A stretch of DNA of 64,000 nucleotides from an uncultured Mucispirillum sp. (GCA_944326705.1 CALVEY010000010.1:1-64000); one strand, 5' to 3'; shown: positions 27,405 to 36,777, numbered from the stretch's first letter. The notes: generated by a model not told the origin, from the sequence alone. Numbers and translations: made by a program.

Positions 27405-27986
27405 TTATTCTATTATTCCTTTTGTAGACATTAGTCTATCGTTTTCTACTGTTAATGCTTCACGTAATGCTCTTGCAAATGATTTAAATGCTGCTTCTGA
27501 TACATGGTGAGAGTTGCCACCTTTATGCATAATAATATGCAGGTTAATTTTTGCATTATTAACAAAGGCTCTGAAAAATTCTTCTACTAATTCCATATCA
27601 AAATCGCCACATTTTTGTGTTGTAAACTCTAAACCATATGAGAAATAAGGCCTTCCGCCAAAATCTATAACACATTCTACTAATGCCTCATCCATTGGCA
27701 CTTTAAAAAAGCCGTATCGTTTTATGCCTTTTTTATCTCCTGCTGCATTATAAAAAGCCTGCCCTAAAAGTATACCTGTATCTTCTACTGTATGGTGAAA
27801 ATCTATATGGGTATCACCACTTGCTTTTAATTCAAGACCAAATGAGCCATGGTGAGCAAAAAGTTCAAGCATATGGTCAAAAAAACCTATGCCTGTTGAT
27901 ATGCTGTAATCATATTTTTCTAAGTCTAAAGATATATCTATCTGAGTTTCTTTTGTGTTTCGGCTGCCCTTAAACTGTCTTGCCAT
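27405..27986 (-). CDS. hisB: Imidazoleglycerol-phosphate dehydratase HisB
   Basis: A 193-residue manganese enzyme of histidine synthesis. The duplicated fold shows the metal-ligand motifs FFDHMLELFAHHG, DFHHTVEDTGILLG and NSHHVSEAAFKSFAR. It is the monofunctional form without the HisB phosphatase domain. First gene of the his block and probably of the long minus-strand run. Upstream 27987-28246 is AT-rich with nothing I can firmly assign. Confidence 0.96.
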   Translation of the reverse strand: MARQFKGSRNTKETQIDISLDLEKYDYSISTGIGFFDHMLELFAHHGSFGLELKASGDTHIDFHHTVEDTGILLGQAFYNAAGDKKGIKRYGFFKVPMDEALVECVIDFGGRPYFSYGLEFTTQKCGDFDMELVEEFFRAFVNNAKINLHIIMHKGGNSHHVSEAAFKSFARALREALTVENDRLMSTKGIIE

Positions 27987-28246
27987 TTAATCACCTGTTT
28001 ATATTTTCTTGTATTGTATAATATATAGTAAAAAAAATAAAGCATTTTTCTAAATCTTTTATTTTTATAGCATTTTATTATTTTATCTTAACTTAATCAG
28101 TCTTATTTTATTAACTATATGTATACTTTTATTATCTTATCAAATATAATTTATTTTACATTTTATGTTAACATTATTTTTATTCTAATATAGTATACAG
28201 ACATATGATAGAAGAGTATTAATATCTTTTCACTAGGAGTTTTTTT

Positions 28247-28591
28247 ATGAAATATAATCTTATTGTAAGTGGAAATGCATACAAACAGCTGACTTATAGT
28301 GAAATAATTTTATATATCAGAAAACTTATATTAAATAAGGTATTGATAAATTTATAAATACAGGTGGCATTAAAATTCAAACCCTTAATTTTTCATGTAT
28401 CAAAGGGCTGTGCAGCTTTAGCGGTGCCTGCTGTGTATGATTTTTCTGTATTTAAAAATATTATAGAGTCTACTAAAAAAATGCGATACCGCAATAAAGC
28501 TCACCTTCCTTTTAAACTGGATATGTATAAAAGACGGTTTAAAAATAATATAAACGCCCAGAAAAAGCTTCTTATTTCTTCAAGCTTTTAA
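28247..28591 (+). pseudogene. Small plus-strand locus with in-frame stop, possibly decayed
   Basis: A good ribosome-binding site (AGGAG) precedes an ATG at 28247. The frame runs 36 codons and stops at 28355-28357. The same frame then stays open from a GTG at 28364 to 28591 (75 codons, basic, ending KKLLISSSF). Read together this looks like one gene broken by a stop, or a gene with frameshifts: the +1 frame between about 28340 and 28440 also reads plausibly. Alternatively two tiny genes. No family is recognised. Confidence 0.3.
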
Positions 28592-28601
28592 TTTCTATAT
28601 T

Positions 28602-28617
28602 TGGCACGCTTTTTGAT
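28602..28617 (+). promoter_or_regulatory. Sigma-54-like promoter of the 114-aa gene
   Basis: TTGGCACGCTTTTTGAT matches the -24 element exactly (TGGCACG) and the -12 element partly (TTGA in place of TTGC). It lies 41 bases upstream of the ATG at 28656, the same geometry as the perfect site at 35903. Confidence 0.5.
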
Positions 28618-28655
28618 AGTAAATTATTACAATATTACTTTTAAGGAGTGTAGAT

Positions 28656-29000
28656 ATGGTTACTCAAAATATAAGCGGAAGTTATCAAAATAATTTATAT
28701 GCTGCGGGGATAGATAAAAATACTAATATTATTGCACAAGCCCCATCAAATGACGAGTATGCAGTTGAAAAAGAAACTACTTCTGGTAATAATACTGATA
28801 TATTATCACTTTCTACTTTTCAAGCACCAAAAACACTTTCCACACCAACAAAAATTTATGTGGATAATGTAATAAATAATGCACTAGATAATATTGCCCG
28901 TGGTAATAATATAGAAGATAATAAAAGAATTATCAGGTTTTTCAGCAACCTTATAAAAGAAAATCCTGAAAATATTTTAAGGAAAGCTTATAATTTATAG
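28656..29000 (+). CDS. Hypothetical protein, 114 aa, sigma-54-type promoter
   Basis: A 114-residue hydrophilic protein. The N-terminal 60 residues are Asn/Ser/Thr-rich and probably disordered; the C-terminal 50 are helical (YVDNVINNALDNIARG then RIIRFFSNLIKENP). No signal peptide is seen. A strong ribosome-binding site (AAGGAG) is present. The style of the N-terminus and the promoter type resemble the 273-aa protein at 35956. Sigma-54 often drives flagellar genes, so an export or flagellum-linked role is possible but not shown. Confidence 0.6.
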   Translation: MVTQNISGSYQNNLYAAGIDKNTNIIAQAPSNDEYAVEKETTSGNNTDILSLSTFQAPKTLSTPTKIYVDNVINNALDNIARGNNIEDNKRIIRFFSNLIKENPENILRKAYNL

Positions 29001-29119
29001 GTATATTTTTTATTTGAAGATATAAAAGACATAAAATGACTTTATCAATATTATAAAAACAATTTTATCTGCTTATACATTGAATATAATTTACAGCTAA
29101 ACTCTAGTAGATATAAAAA

Positions 29120-29153
29120 AGTGCTGGACTAAGCACTTACACAGTCCAGCACT
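29120..29153 (-). terminator. Terminator overlapping the response-regulator 3' end
   Basis: The perfect 11-bp inverted repeat AGTGCTGGACT / AGTCCAGCACT is followed on the minus strand by TTTTTTATATC. The stem includes the last codons and stop (29129-29131) of the response regulator. Confidence 0.88.
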
Positions 29154-29494
29154 ATATCAAATAAATCGTTTTTTCTAATAGGTTTAAGCAGTCTGCCATT
29201 TGCTTCTGGTACCTGGTGACTGTCATCATTAAATGCAGAAACAACCACAATAGGCGTATTACCTAATGCTCTAATCTGACGAGCAAGTTCCATACCGTCC
29301 ATAACAGGCATCTGTAAATCAGTGATTACAATATCAGGGTGTTCAGCTTTGTAAATAGCTATAGCTTCAAGACCGTTTACAGCTACAAACACTTGTTTAA
29401 ACCGCCTTTTAAGAAGCATAACAACAGATTCTCTCATCATTTCTTCATCTTCAACATAGAGAACTGTTATTTCTTTTAACTTTTCGTAATCCAC
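29129..29494 (-). CDS. Single-domain response regulator (CheY-like)
   Basis: A 121-residue stand-alone receiver domain. Acidic pair in YVEDEEMMRE (residues about 14-18), phospho-acceptor Asp in VITDLQMPVMDG (about 57), Ser in VVVSAF and Lys in RLLKPIR complete the active site. There is no output domain, so it works by protein interaction or phosphotransfer. No kinase is adjacent. It has its own terminator, and sits 37 bases after the rhodanese gene on the same strand. Confidence 0.9.
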   Translation of the reverse strand: MDYEKLKEITVLYVEDEEMMRESVVMLLKRRFKQVFVAVNGLEAIAIYKAEHPDIVITDLQMPVMDGMELARQIRALGNTPIVVVSAFNDDSHQVPEANGRLLKPIRKNDLFDIVLDCVSA

Positions 29495-29531
29495 ATTTCC
29501 CTCTAAAAAATAACCAAAAATTATGCTTTAT

Positions 29532-29927
29532 CTACTCCGTTACTGGCTTGCCAGCACTTTGCCATGCTAAAAAACCGCCTTTCATATTAGTAACATCAGT
29601 ATAACCAAGGTCTTCTAATATTTGTGCAGAATAAAGGCTTCTCATACCTGAACGGCAGTAAAGGATATATGGTTTATTTTTATCTTTAAGCTGTGATTCA
29701 ATTTTTTCTTCAAAATCATCATTATAATAGTCAAAATTAAGAGCGCCTTTAATATGACCTGCATCATATTCTTCTTTAGTTCTAACATCAATTACAGTGT
29801 ATTTTCCTGACTTGATAAGTTCATCTACTTTTGCAACATCTTCATTTTTGATTTCTGCAAAAGCAAAAGCAGGAATAAGTAATGCAATTACCATAAATAG
29901 TTTGAAAAATAATGATTTTCCTTTCAT
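29532..29927 (-). CDS. Exported rhodanese-like protein
   Basis: A 131-residue protein with a Sec signal (about residues 1-24, ending AFAFAE) and one rhodanese domain. The active-site loop is YCRSGMRS with the catalytic Cys; the fold shows VIDVRTKEEYDAGHIKGALN and GGFLAWQSAGKPV. It probably binds or transfers sulfane sulfur in the periplasm. It may be linked to sulfur-compound respiration, but no such gene is adjacent. Confidence 0.9.
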   Translation of the reverse strand: MKGKSLFFKLFMVIALLIPAFAFAEIKNEDVAKVDELIKSGKYTVIDVRTKEEYDAGHIKGALNFDYYNDDFEEKIESQLKDKNKPYILYCRSGMRSLYSAQILEDLGYTDVTNMKGGFLAWQSAGKPVTE

Positions 29928-29988
29928 AAATCACCTCATCTTTTTGTATTAAATTTATAGTATTACATTATTAAAATATTTTCAAGGA

Positions 29989-30570
29989 TTATATTTGATT
30001 TTTTAATATTAATTTTACACCGTCAAGCAGTGTATCTGCCACCATGTCAGGCTTTACTTCCCACTTATGAGATTTATTAATTAAGTCCCCTTTTCCGTAA
30101 CCTGTTTTCACCATTATTGTTTTACAGCCTGACTTATATCCAGCCATAATATCAGAATGTTTATCCCCTATAAAATACATTCTGCTTTTATCTATCTGTA
30201 AATCTTTTAATGCCATATCAATAAGCCCAGTTTCTGGCTTTCTGCAGGAACATACTGCTTTATATTTTTCCACCTTTGCATTTGGGTCATGGGGGCAGAA
30301 ATATATGGCATCAATTAAAGCTCCCTGTTTTTTTAAATCCTGCACCATTTTATTATGTATTTCCGACAGAGTCTCCTCTGTAAAAAAACCTCTTGCAAGA
30401 CCTGACTGGTTAGTTATTACAACAACTAAAAAGCCATTTATATTTAACATTCTAATTGCCTGAGCAGCATAAGGATACATAACAAAATTATCAATATCAT
30501 TAATATACCCTGCATCATAATTTATGGTGCCGTCTCTATCTAAAAATACAACAGGTTTTAATTCTGCCAT
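29989..30570 (-). CDS. gmhB: D-glycero-D-manno-heptose-1,7-bisphosphate 7-phosphatase
   Basis: A 193-residue HAD phosphatase of the LPS heptose pathway. HAD motif I is FLDRDGTINYD, motif II ITNQSGLARG, and motif IV region FIGDKHSDIMAG. The zinc loop is visible: a CPHDP segment followed by CSCRKPETG. It begins one base before the upstream acyltransferase stop (overlap), in a gene set with waaA and two acyltransferases, all serving LPS synthesis. Confidence 0.93.
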   Translation of the reverse strand: MAELKPVVFLDRDGTINYDAGYINDIDNFVMYPYAAQAIRMLNINGFLVVVITNQSGLARGFFTEETLSEIHNKMVQDLKKQGALIDAIYFCPHDPNAKVEKYKAVCSCRKPETGLIDMALKDLQIDKSRMYFIGDKHSDIMAGYKSGCKTIMVKTGYGKGDLINKSHKWEVKPDMVADTLLDGVKLILKNQI

Positions 30571-31469
30571 TATCTGCTCTCCTTATAAACATGGTCGCTC
30601 ATTGTGCCGTCTTCTAACTCTACCCTTTTAAAACGCCTGTGGATTAAATACCACTGCTCAGGATACTGTTTAAAAACTTCTTCATAAACTTTATTTATAT
30701 CTTCTGCAATTTTTATAATTCTTTCTTTTGGTTTTAAATTTTTATCTGGATAGACAGGTCCTTTTAAAATAACTTTTGTATCAAATCCATCATAAAGACC
30801 AAAGAAAAATACTATCGGATAATTTTTTCTGGCACAAAGTGCTGGAATACCTGCAATAACAGGCACTTTATAGCCACAAAAATCTACATTTATACAGTCT
30901 TTTGCTGTAGCTGTATGGTCAATATATACTCCAGGGATACAGCCTTCATTTATATATGAAGAAAGTTTTTCCATAGCACCTCTGTGAGTTACATATTTTA
31001 CTCTTTCAAATGTTCTAAGCTCATCTAATATTTTATCAAGAGCTGCATTTTTTGTGGAACGGCCTATTGTTATAACCTGAGTATCCAAAGCCTGTGGCAC
31101 AATAGTTGCAAGCAGGCTCCATGTGCCAAAATGTCCCCCAACAAATACAAACTTATTATCTTCATTTTTTACTTTATCATATATCTGCCTGCCCTCTATT
31201 GTTACATGGTTTTTAATATAATCATCACCAATCCTGTGAGCATAAAATATGTCAAGATAAGCCATAAATGTATAATCAAATGATTTTCTTGCTGTTTTAT
31301 ATGGGTCTTTTGCACCTAAGATTTTTGCATTTGTTACTGCTACATGACGCCTGTCTTTTGATAAGTACCACAAACAAAAAGCCATAAATTTTGCCATACC
31401 ATGCAGCACTTTTCTTGGTGTATGGTTTAAAAGTATTACTAATGGTTTTAGTATATAATAAAGTATCAT
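30570..31469 (-). CDS. LpxL/HtrB-like lipid A acyltransferase
   Basis: A 299-residue LABLAT-type protein with an N-terminal membrane segment and GRSTKNAALDKIL, PGVYIDHTA and a C-terminal EQWYLIHRRFK tail typical of lauroyl/myristoyl transferases. It should add a secondary acyl chain to lipid A. The catalytic HX4(D/E) motif reads GGHFGTWSLL: the acidic residue of the usual HFGNWE is a Ser here. That is unusual and may shift activity or mean a different catalytic arrangement. It lies between waaA and gmhB, two bases from waaA. Confidence 0.82.
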   Translation of the reverse strand: MILYYILKPLVILLNHTPRKVLHGMAKFMAFCLWYLSKDRRHVAVTNAKILGAKDPYKTARKSFDYTFMAYLDIFYAHRIGDDYIKNHVTIEGRQIYDKVKNEDNKFVFVGGHFGTWSLLATIVPQALDTQVITIGRSTKNAALDKILDELRTFERVKYVTHRGAMEKLSSYINEGCIPGVYIDHTATAKDCINVDFCGYKVPVIAGIPALCARKNYPIVFFFGLYDGFDTKVILKGPVYPDKNLKPKERIIKIAEDINKVYEEVFKQYPEQWYLIHRRFKRVELEDGTMSDHVYKESR

Positions 31470-31470
31470 T

Positions 31471-32706
31471 TTAACTTCCTTTTTTAATTACTGCATTAAT
31501 TGTATCTGTTATTGTAGATACTGTATCCTGGTTAATTTTATCTATTCTATTAAAAAAATCAATAAAATTATTATTTTTTTCAAGTCCAAGCATAAATTGT
31601 AATGCATCTTCCTTATTATTTATAACTTTAACTAATCCAAACTCTTTTGCCTCATCAAATATTTCTTTAAAAGAAAACATAAATTTACCAACAGCCACTG
31701 TTTTTTCAAACTGTAATGCTTCATATATATTATGACCGCCAATCTCTTTTAAAGAACCGCCTATAAATATTTTATCTGCTAAAATATAAAGCCCCTCTAA
31801 AAGTCCAAAAGCATCAATAATCATTACCTGTTTTGAAAAATCATTTTCAGAATAAAGTGATACACTGTATCCATGTTTTTCAATTATTTCTTTTACTTCT
31901 TCACTTCTTTCTATATGGCGCGGCACAAAAATCAGTTTATCAAATCCTTCCATGCTGCCATTAAACCATGATAATATTATTTCTTCTTCTCCCTTATGGG
32001 TGGAAGCAGCTAAGAAAAATTTTATATTTTCAAGCTCTTTTATAGTTTTTACATTATCTTTTGATTTTCTTTCCTGAAACTTAATATTGCCTGCTGTTAT
32101 TATTTTACTGCTTTTACCTAAAATGTTTGTAAATCTTTCTTCATCAAGCTCGCTTTTAGTCATAATGGCACTAAATCTTTTAAGCACGCTTTTAAAAATA
32201 AATTTAAATCTTTTATATGTTTTATAAGTTTTATCTGATATTCTGCCGTTTATAAGAAATACTGGTATCTGGTTTGATGCTGTAAAAATAAGATTTGGCC
32301 ATAATTCTGTATCAACTATCACTAACACAGATACATTCATATATGATATTATCATACTTACTGCTCTTGAATTTTCAATAGGAAGCAGAAATGCTTTATC
32401 GGCTTTTATATAATCTACTGCAATCTGTCTTCCTGTTGCCGTCATTGTAGATATAATAATACTTATATCTTTATTATCCTGCCTTAAAGTATCAACAATT
32501 TTCTTTATACTTCTTACTTCGCCTACACTGGCACAGTGAAACCATACAGATTTTACAGGCTTAAAGTCATCAATACGGATAAAGCCAAACCTTTCCCAAT
32601 AATGCTGATGTTTATTTTTCCTGCGAAGAACAAAATAACCAGCAACACTTAATACTGGCGTTAGAATAATAAGTATAAAATTATATATAAAAAGCAAAAT
32701 ACGCAT
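31471..32706 (-). CDS. waaA: 3-deoxy-D-manno-octulosonic acid transferase WaaA
   Basis: A 411-residue GT-B glycosyltransferase that adds Kdo to lipid IVA. An N-terminal membrane anchor (about residues 5-25) is followed by FHCASVGEVRS with the conserved Glu, DTELWPNLI, and in the second half FVPRHIERSEEV and FIGGSLKEIGGHNIYEAL, the nucleotide-binding region. Mono- or bifunctionality cannot be read. It follows the DUF374 gene by 14 bases. Confidence 0.94.
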   Translation of the reverse strand: MRILLFIYNFILIILTPVLSVAGYFVLRRKNKHQHYWERFGFIRIDDFKPVKSVWFHCASVGEVRSIKKIVDTLRQDNKDISIIISTMTATGRQIAVDYIKADKAFLLPIENSRAVSMIISYMNVSVLVIVDTELWPNLIFTASNQIPVFLINGRISDKTYKTYKRFKFIFKSVLKRFSAIMTKSELDEERFTNILGKSSKIITAGNIKFQERKSKDNVKTIKELENIKFFLAASTHKGEEEIILSWFNGSMEGFDKLIFVPRHIERSEEVKEIIEKHGYSVSLYSENDFSKQVMIIDAFGLLEGLYILADKIFIGGSLKEIGGHNIYEALQFEKTVAVGKFMFSFKEIFDEAKEFGLVKVINNKEDALQFMLGLEKNNNFIDFFNRIDKINQDTVSTITDTINAVIKKGS

Positions 32707-32720
32707 ATTGCACCATATTC

Positions 32721-33365
32721 TTATAAAAATTCGCTGTATACTTCACTTGTTCTCTGCATCATAAATTTCTGCAGCCTTGCAGTATCTTCTTTTAATGCTT
32801 TTTCATCTTTATCTTCGCTAACATAAAAAGCATCAGAATACCATACCTCCACCTTTGCAAAAGGCTTAGGAAAAATAAATTTATCCCAGCTGTTAAATCT
32901 TATAAAGCTGTCAGTTTTTAATGTAACTGCATATATTTCATTATCAAGACATTTTGCAATAAACACGGCTCCGCTTTTTACTTCATGGCGCGGACCTTTT
33001 GGACCATCAACTGTAATAGCTGCAGGAATATTATGTGCTTTGCATAATTTTACAAGTTTCATAGCAGCCTTTATACCACCGCGGGTAGATGAACCTCTTG
33101 CAAGCTTATATCCCCACTTTTCAAGTATATAAGCGATTAAATCACCATCTTTTGAATCAGATGCTATAGTTGCTATACTGTCTTTATAATGGCTGAATGA
33201 CAGTGGAAGTAAAGAGTCATGCCATAATACAAGCACAGGGCGCTTCCCCTCTTTTCTGCTTTTATCATAAGCTTCTTTATTAATATTTTTTATTCTCCAT
33301 GTTTTTAAAATTGCAGTGCCTAAATAATATGTAACTGCATAACCTATTCTACGACTTAATTTCAT
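32721..33365 (-). CDS. DUF374-family lysophospholipid acyltransferase-like protein
   Basis: A 214-residue protein with the family marks VLWHDSLLPL (HX4-type motif), ARGSSTRGG and VDGPKGPRHEVKSG. DUF374 proteins often sit beside waaA and probably act on lipid A or Kdo-lipid. First gene of the minus-strand LPS run DUF374-waaA-lpxL-gmhB, divergent from hslV. Confidence 0.88.
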   Translation of the reverse strand: MKLSRRIGYAVTYYLGTAILKTWRIKNINKEAYDKSRKEGKRPVLVLWHDSLLPLSFSHYKDSIATIASDSKDGDLIAYILEKWGYKLARGSSTRGGIKAAMKLVKLCKAHNIPAAITVDGPKGPRHEVKSGAVFIAKCLDNEIYAVTLKTDSFIRFNSWDKFIFPKPFAKVEVWYSDAFYVSEDKDEKALKEDTARLQKFMMQRTSEVYSEFL

Positions 33366-33460
33366 ACTATACCTTAAAAATTATTCATACTATTTTATTA
33401 TAATATTTTTAATAAATAAAGTAAATTTGTAAAAAATATTCAAAAAAATAATATAACAGT

Positions 33461-33489
33461 TTGACATATTACTTGCACTTTTTTATTAT
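33461..33489 (+). promoter_or_regulatory. Sigma-70 promoter of hslVU
   Basis: TTGACA (33461-33466), a 17-bp spacer and TATTAT (33484-33489), 47 bases upstream of the hslV ATG. The -35 is a perfect match. No CIRCE or heat-shock-specific motif is seen. Confidence 0.75.
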
Positions 33490-33535
33490 ATTGTTAAATT
33501 TACTGATAAATCATACAAATTATTTTGAGGTTAGA

Positions 33536-34081
33536 ATGGAGCATAATAATAATTCAATACAGGCAACAACAGTTGTTGCAATCAGAAAAGGCGAACATGT
33601 TGCCATGGCAGCAGATGGCCAGGTTACTTTTGGCAATATGGTTATGAAAGATAATGCCAGAAAAGTCCGCCGTTTAGCTGGCGGCAAAGTTCTCTGCGGA
33701 TTTGCAGGCTCAGCAGCTGATGCTTTCACATTAATGGATAGATTTGAAGCAAAATTAAACAGCTATAATTTTAATCTTGAACGCTCTGCAGTAGAGCTTG
33801 CAAAAGACTGGCGAAATGACAGATACCTTCGCAAACTTGAAGCTATGATGATAGTTGCAGATAAAACAGGAATGTATGTGGTTTCAGGAAACGGCGATGT
33901 TATAGACCCAGATGACGGGGTTACTGCTATCGGCTCAGGCGGTCCTTATGCACTTGCAGCAGGCAGAGCATTAGTAGAAAACACTGAACTTTCCGTTAGA
34001 GAGATAGCTGAAAAAGCTATAAATATAGCAGGCGGAATATGTATATATACTAATAAAAATATTATTATAGAAGAAATATAA
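33536..34081 (+). CDS. hslV: ATP-dependent protease proteolytic subunit HslV
   Basis: A 181-residue N-terminal nucleophile peptidase that forms the HslUV protease core. The mature N-terminal Thr is in [10 protein letters not shown], so the first ten residues ([10 protein letters not shown]) would be a propeptide, slightly longer than usual. [10 protein letters not shown] and [22 protein letters not shown] are family marks. The ATG at 33536 has GAGG upstream; an open frame extends further but has no role. It is followed by hslU after 15 bases. Confidence 0.96.
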   Translation: MEHNNNSIQATTVVAIRKGEHVAMAADGQVTFGNMVMKDNARKVRRLAGGKVLCGFAGSAADAFTLMDRFEAKLNSYNFNLERSAVELAKDWRNDRYLRKLEAMMIVADKTGMYVVSGNGDVIDPDDGVTAIGSGGPYALAAGRALVENTELSVREIAEKAINIAGGICIYTNKNIIIEEI

Positions 34082-34096
34082 ACTAAGGAGAAGTAA

Positions 34097-35437
34097 ATGG
34101 CAGAAGAGCTTACACCAAAGACCATTGTAGATGAGCTTGATAAATATATAGTTGGGCAGAAAAATGCTAAAAAAGCAGTAGCAGTTGCTTTAAGAAACAG
34201 ATGGAGAAGGCTGCAGCTTCCTGCAAAAATACAGGAAGATATTACACCTAAAAATATTATTATGATAGGCTCAACAGGGGTTGGTAAAACTGAAATAGCA
34301 AGAAGACTTGCACGCCTTACTAAATCACCATTTTTAAAAGTAGAAGCCAGCAAATATACAGAAGTAGGCTATGTGGGCAGAGATGTAGAATCTATGATTA
34401 GAGATTTAGTTGAAATTGGTGTAAATATGGTGCGTTCTGAGCAGAAAGAACTGCATATTGAAAAAGCTAAATCTTTAGTAGAAGAAAGAATTTTAGATAT
34501 TTTACTGCCGCCTAAACCTTTAACATATTCTATGGATGGACATGAAAGCACAGGTAAAGAATCAAGAGATAAAATGAAAGAAAAGTTAGCCTCCGGCGAG
34601 CTTGATGACAGGTTTATAGAAATAGATGTTGATGAACCTACACCACATATTGAAGTGCTTACAAATGCAGGTTTTCAAGATATGGGCGTTGATTTAAACG
34701 ATATGATGAAAAATATGTTCCCAAATAAAAAGAAAAAACGCAAAATGAAAATAAGCGAAGCAAGGGGCATATTAGAAGTGCAGGAATTAAACAGACTTAT
34801 TGATATGGACGATGTAAAAAGCACTGCATTAAAAAGAGTTGAGCAGTCTGGCATAGTTTTCCTTGATGAAATAGATAAAATATGTTCATCAAGCACAGGA
34901 AATTCAAGAGGCGGCGATGTTTCAAGAGAAGGTGTGCAGAGAGATTTACTTCCTATTGTAGAAGGTTCAACAGTTAATACAAAATACGGTATAGTAAAAA
35001 CTGACCATATATTATTTATTGCTGCAGGTGCTTTCTCTATGGCTAAACCGTCAGATTTAATACCTGAGCTGCAGGGGCGTTTCCCTATCAGAGTAGAGCT
35101 TGATGCACTTACTAAGGAAGATTTCCTGCGTATTTTAAAAGAGCCGGAAAATGCTATTACAAAACAGTATGCAGCACTTTTAAAAGCAGATAATGTTACT
35201 ATTACTTACACAGATGATGGTATAGATGCTATTGCAGATATTGCCTGCACAGTAAATGCTTCTAATGAAAATATAGGTGCAAGAAGACTTCATACTATTA
35301 TGGAAAAATTATTAGAAGATATTGCTTTTGATGCTCCAGAAAATGCAAGCGGTGAAATAGTTATTAATGCAGAGTATGTACAGTCTAAACTAAAAGAAAT
35401 AAGCACAAACTTAGATTTAAGCAGATATATTTTATAA
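34097..35437 (+). CDS. hslU: ATP-dependent protease ATPase subunit HslU
   Basis: A 446-residue AAA+ unfoldase. Walker A at [14 protein letters not shown] (residues about 57-70), Walker B at VFLDEIDKI (about 255), and the I-domain between. Sensor 2 region [18 protein letters not shown] near 400. The C-terminal tail LDLSRYIL inserts into HslV. Length normal. Ends in a good terminator. Confidence 0.97.
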   Translation: MAEELTPKTIVDELDKYIVGQKNAKKAVAVALRNRWRRLQLPAKIQEDITPKNIIMIGSTGVGKTEIARRLARLTKSPFLKVEASKYTEVGYVGRDVESMIRDLVEIGVNMVRSEQKELHIEKAKSLVEERILDILLPPKPLTYSMDGHESTGKESRDKMKEKLASGELDDRFIEIDVDEPTPHIEVLTNAGFQDMGVDLNDMMKNMFPNKKKKRKMKISEARGILEVQELNRLIDMDDVKSTALKRVEQSGIVFLDEIDKICSSSTGNSRGGDVSREGVQRDLLPIVEGSTVNTKYGIVKTDHILFIAAGAFSMAKPSDLIPELQGRFPIRVELDALTKEDFLRILKEPENAITKQYAALLKADNVTITYTDDGIDAIADIACTVNASNENIGARRLHTIMEKLLEDIAFDAPENASGEIVINAEYVQSKLKEISTNLDLSRYIL

Positions 35438-35444
35438 TACATTT

Positions 35445-35474
35445 AAGCGGGTTAATATTTTATCCCGCTTTTTT
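35445..35474 (+). terminator. Terminator of hslVU
   Basis: AAGCGGG / CCCGCTT with an AT-rich loop, followed by a T-run at 35469-35474, 8 bases past the hslU stop. Confidence 0.9.
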
Positions 35475-35498
35475 ACTGTATAATAATAAATATACATT

Positions 35499-35870
35499 GG
35501 GGATACCCCATTTTTTATATTCATGTATTTATACTATTTAAGAAAATAATAATTTTATATATAAATATATTTTAAACTATCTTACCGCCGCAAACTCATA
35601 TATCAATCTTTTTGTTATTTTATTACTTATGCTCCAATTCCTTAAGCATTCGCTGTTTTTTCTCATGTAGCAACTGCAACTCGCTTCGCTCAAACAATCA
35701 GCTTGCTTGTTGTTCCAAAAAAACAGTTCATAAGAAATTTAGTCACAAAAATAATAAAATAATTCGTGAACATCTCTTAAAAGTAAATATTAAAGCTATG
35801 AATATTTAAAAGCTTATTGTTAAACTTATTAAATATTTTATCTTTATTATTATATATTTATAAATATTTT
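35499..35870. repeat. Palindromic MITE-like element, family B, copy 2 (diverged)
   Basis: This stretch aligns with 7714-8116 over most of its length. Left end GGGGATACCCCATTTTTT; core TTACCGCCGCAAA, then ATCAATCTTTTTGTTATTTT, then the loop CTCGCTTCGCTCAAACAATC; right end AT-rich with no recognisable terminal repeat. The helices are kept with changed sequence: CTGTTTTTT (35653-35661 area) pairs with AAAAAACAG (35717-35725 area) where copy 1 has CAATTTTTT/AAAAAATTG. Non-coding; any open frames here are chance. Confidence 0.65.
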
Positions 35871-35902
35871 TTTAAAAAAATAGTAAAGTAAACAACAAAA
35901 TG

Positions 35903-35918
35903 TTGGCACATTAATTGC
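35903..35918 (+). promoter_or_regulatory. Sigma-54 promoter of the 273-aa gene
   Basis: TTGGCACATTAATTGC is an exact match to the -24/-12 consensus (GG-N10-GC), placed 38 bases upstream of the ATG at 35956, with AGGAGG between. The best sigma-54 candidate in the window. Confidence 0.75.
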
Positions 35919-35955
35919 TTATTTTAAAATTATACAATGTATTAGGAGGTATATT

Positions 35956-36777
35956 ATGGAAATAAATTCTTTAAATTCATTATATGCATTATATTCAGTA
36001 AATAGTGTGGAAAAAAGTTCCACTAAAATAGTATCTCAAAATGAAAGTCAATTTTCTAATATGGATAAAGTAAATATATCAGAAGAAGCTTTAAAGCTTT
36101 CTCAAACATCTAATAATGCAGAAGAAGTCAAATCATCAAATGAGATTTTAAAATCAGATAAAGCTTCTGATTATACAGAAGAAGAAATGCTTGTATTATT
36201 AAATGGCAGAATAAATGGAGATTTACCACATAAGGATGATGTATTACCTGAAAATAAGGCATTATTGCAAAAGTTAGAAAGTATGCAAGAAGATTTGCTA
36301 TATAAATATCCTAATATAGATGATGTATATGCTAATGGATATAATGAAATAGCTACAATGAGAGCTTTTGTAGCCCATGCTGGGCAATATGTAAAAGTAA
36401 CAATGGAAGATGCTGTAAAATTTATGCAGACAGAGCAGAAATCGCAAGAAATGTGTTATACTGATGCTACTGCAAATATGAGTTATGAAGAAGGATTAAA
36501 TTATATTAAATCAACAGATTCTCTAACAGATATTCTTTTATTAAATGCTAGAATGTGGGCAGATGATAGTTTAAGTGAAGAATATAAAAATAATATGTAT
36601 CAGCAGTTGTTAGATAGATATCAGCAGATATTAGATAAATTTATGGATACAAATAAATCATCAGCAGGCACCGCCCGCATACATTTAGACCCAGAAGAAT
36701 CAGCAAGATATTATAGAAACCATAATAAACCACTTAATATAGAGACAGCAAAACAAATAGCAGACAGAATATTATAA
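35956..36777 (+). CDS. Hypothetical protein, 273 aa, sigma-54-dependent
   Basis: A 273-residue hydrophilic protein without signal peptide. N-terminal 85 residues are Ser/Asn-rich and include MDKVNISEEALKLSQ, a motif style seen in flagellar or secreted proteins with disordered N-termini. The remainder is helical (YNEIATMRAFVAHAG then NNMYQQLLDRYQQILDKF). Strong ribosome-binding site AGGAGG. Single-gene unit between a repeat and a long inverted repeat. A flagellum-linked or secreted role is inference from promoter type. Confidence 0.7.
   Translation: MEINSLNSLYALYSVNSVEKSSTKIVSQNESQFSNMDKVNISEEALKLSQTSNNAEEVKSSNEILKSDKASDYTEEEMLVLLNGRINGDLPHKDDVLPENKALLQKLESMQEDLLYKYPNIDDVYANGYNEIATMRAFVAHAGQYVKVTMEDAVKFMQTEQKSQEMCYTDATANMSYEEGLNYIKSTDSLTDILLLNARMWADDSLSEEYKNNMYQQLLDRYQQILDKFMDTNKSSAGTARIHLDPEESARYYRNHNKPLNIETAKQIADRIL

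Noticed and set aside
35612-35809. 65-codon open frame in the intergenic region after hslU
   Set aside because: It lies inside the diverged family B palindromic element, has no ribosome-binding site, and its codons follow the repeat rather than a protein-like pattern.
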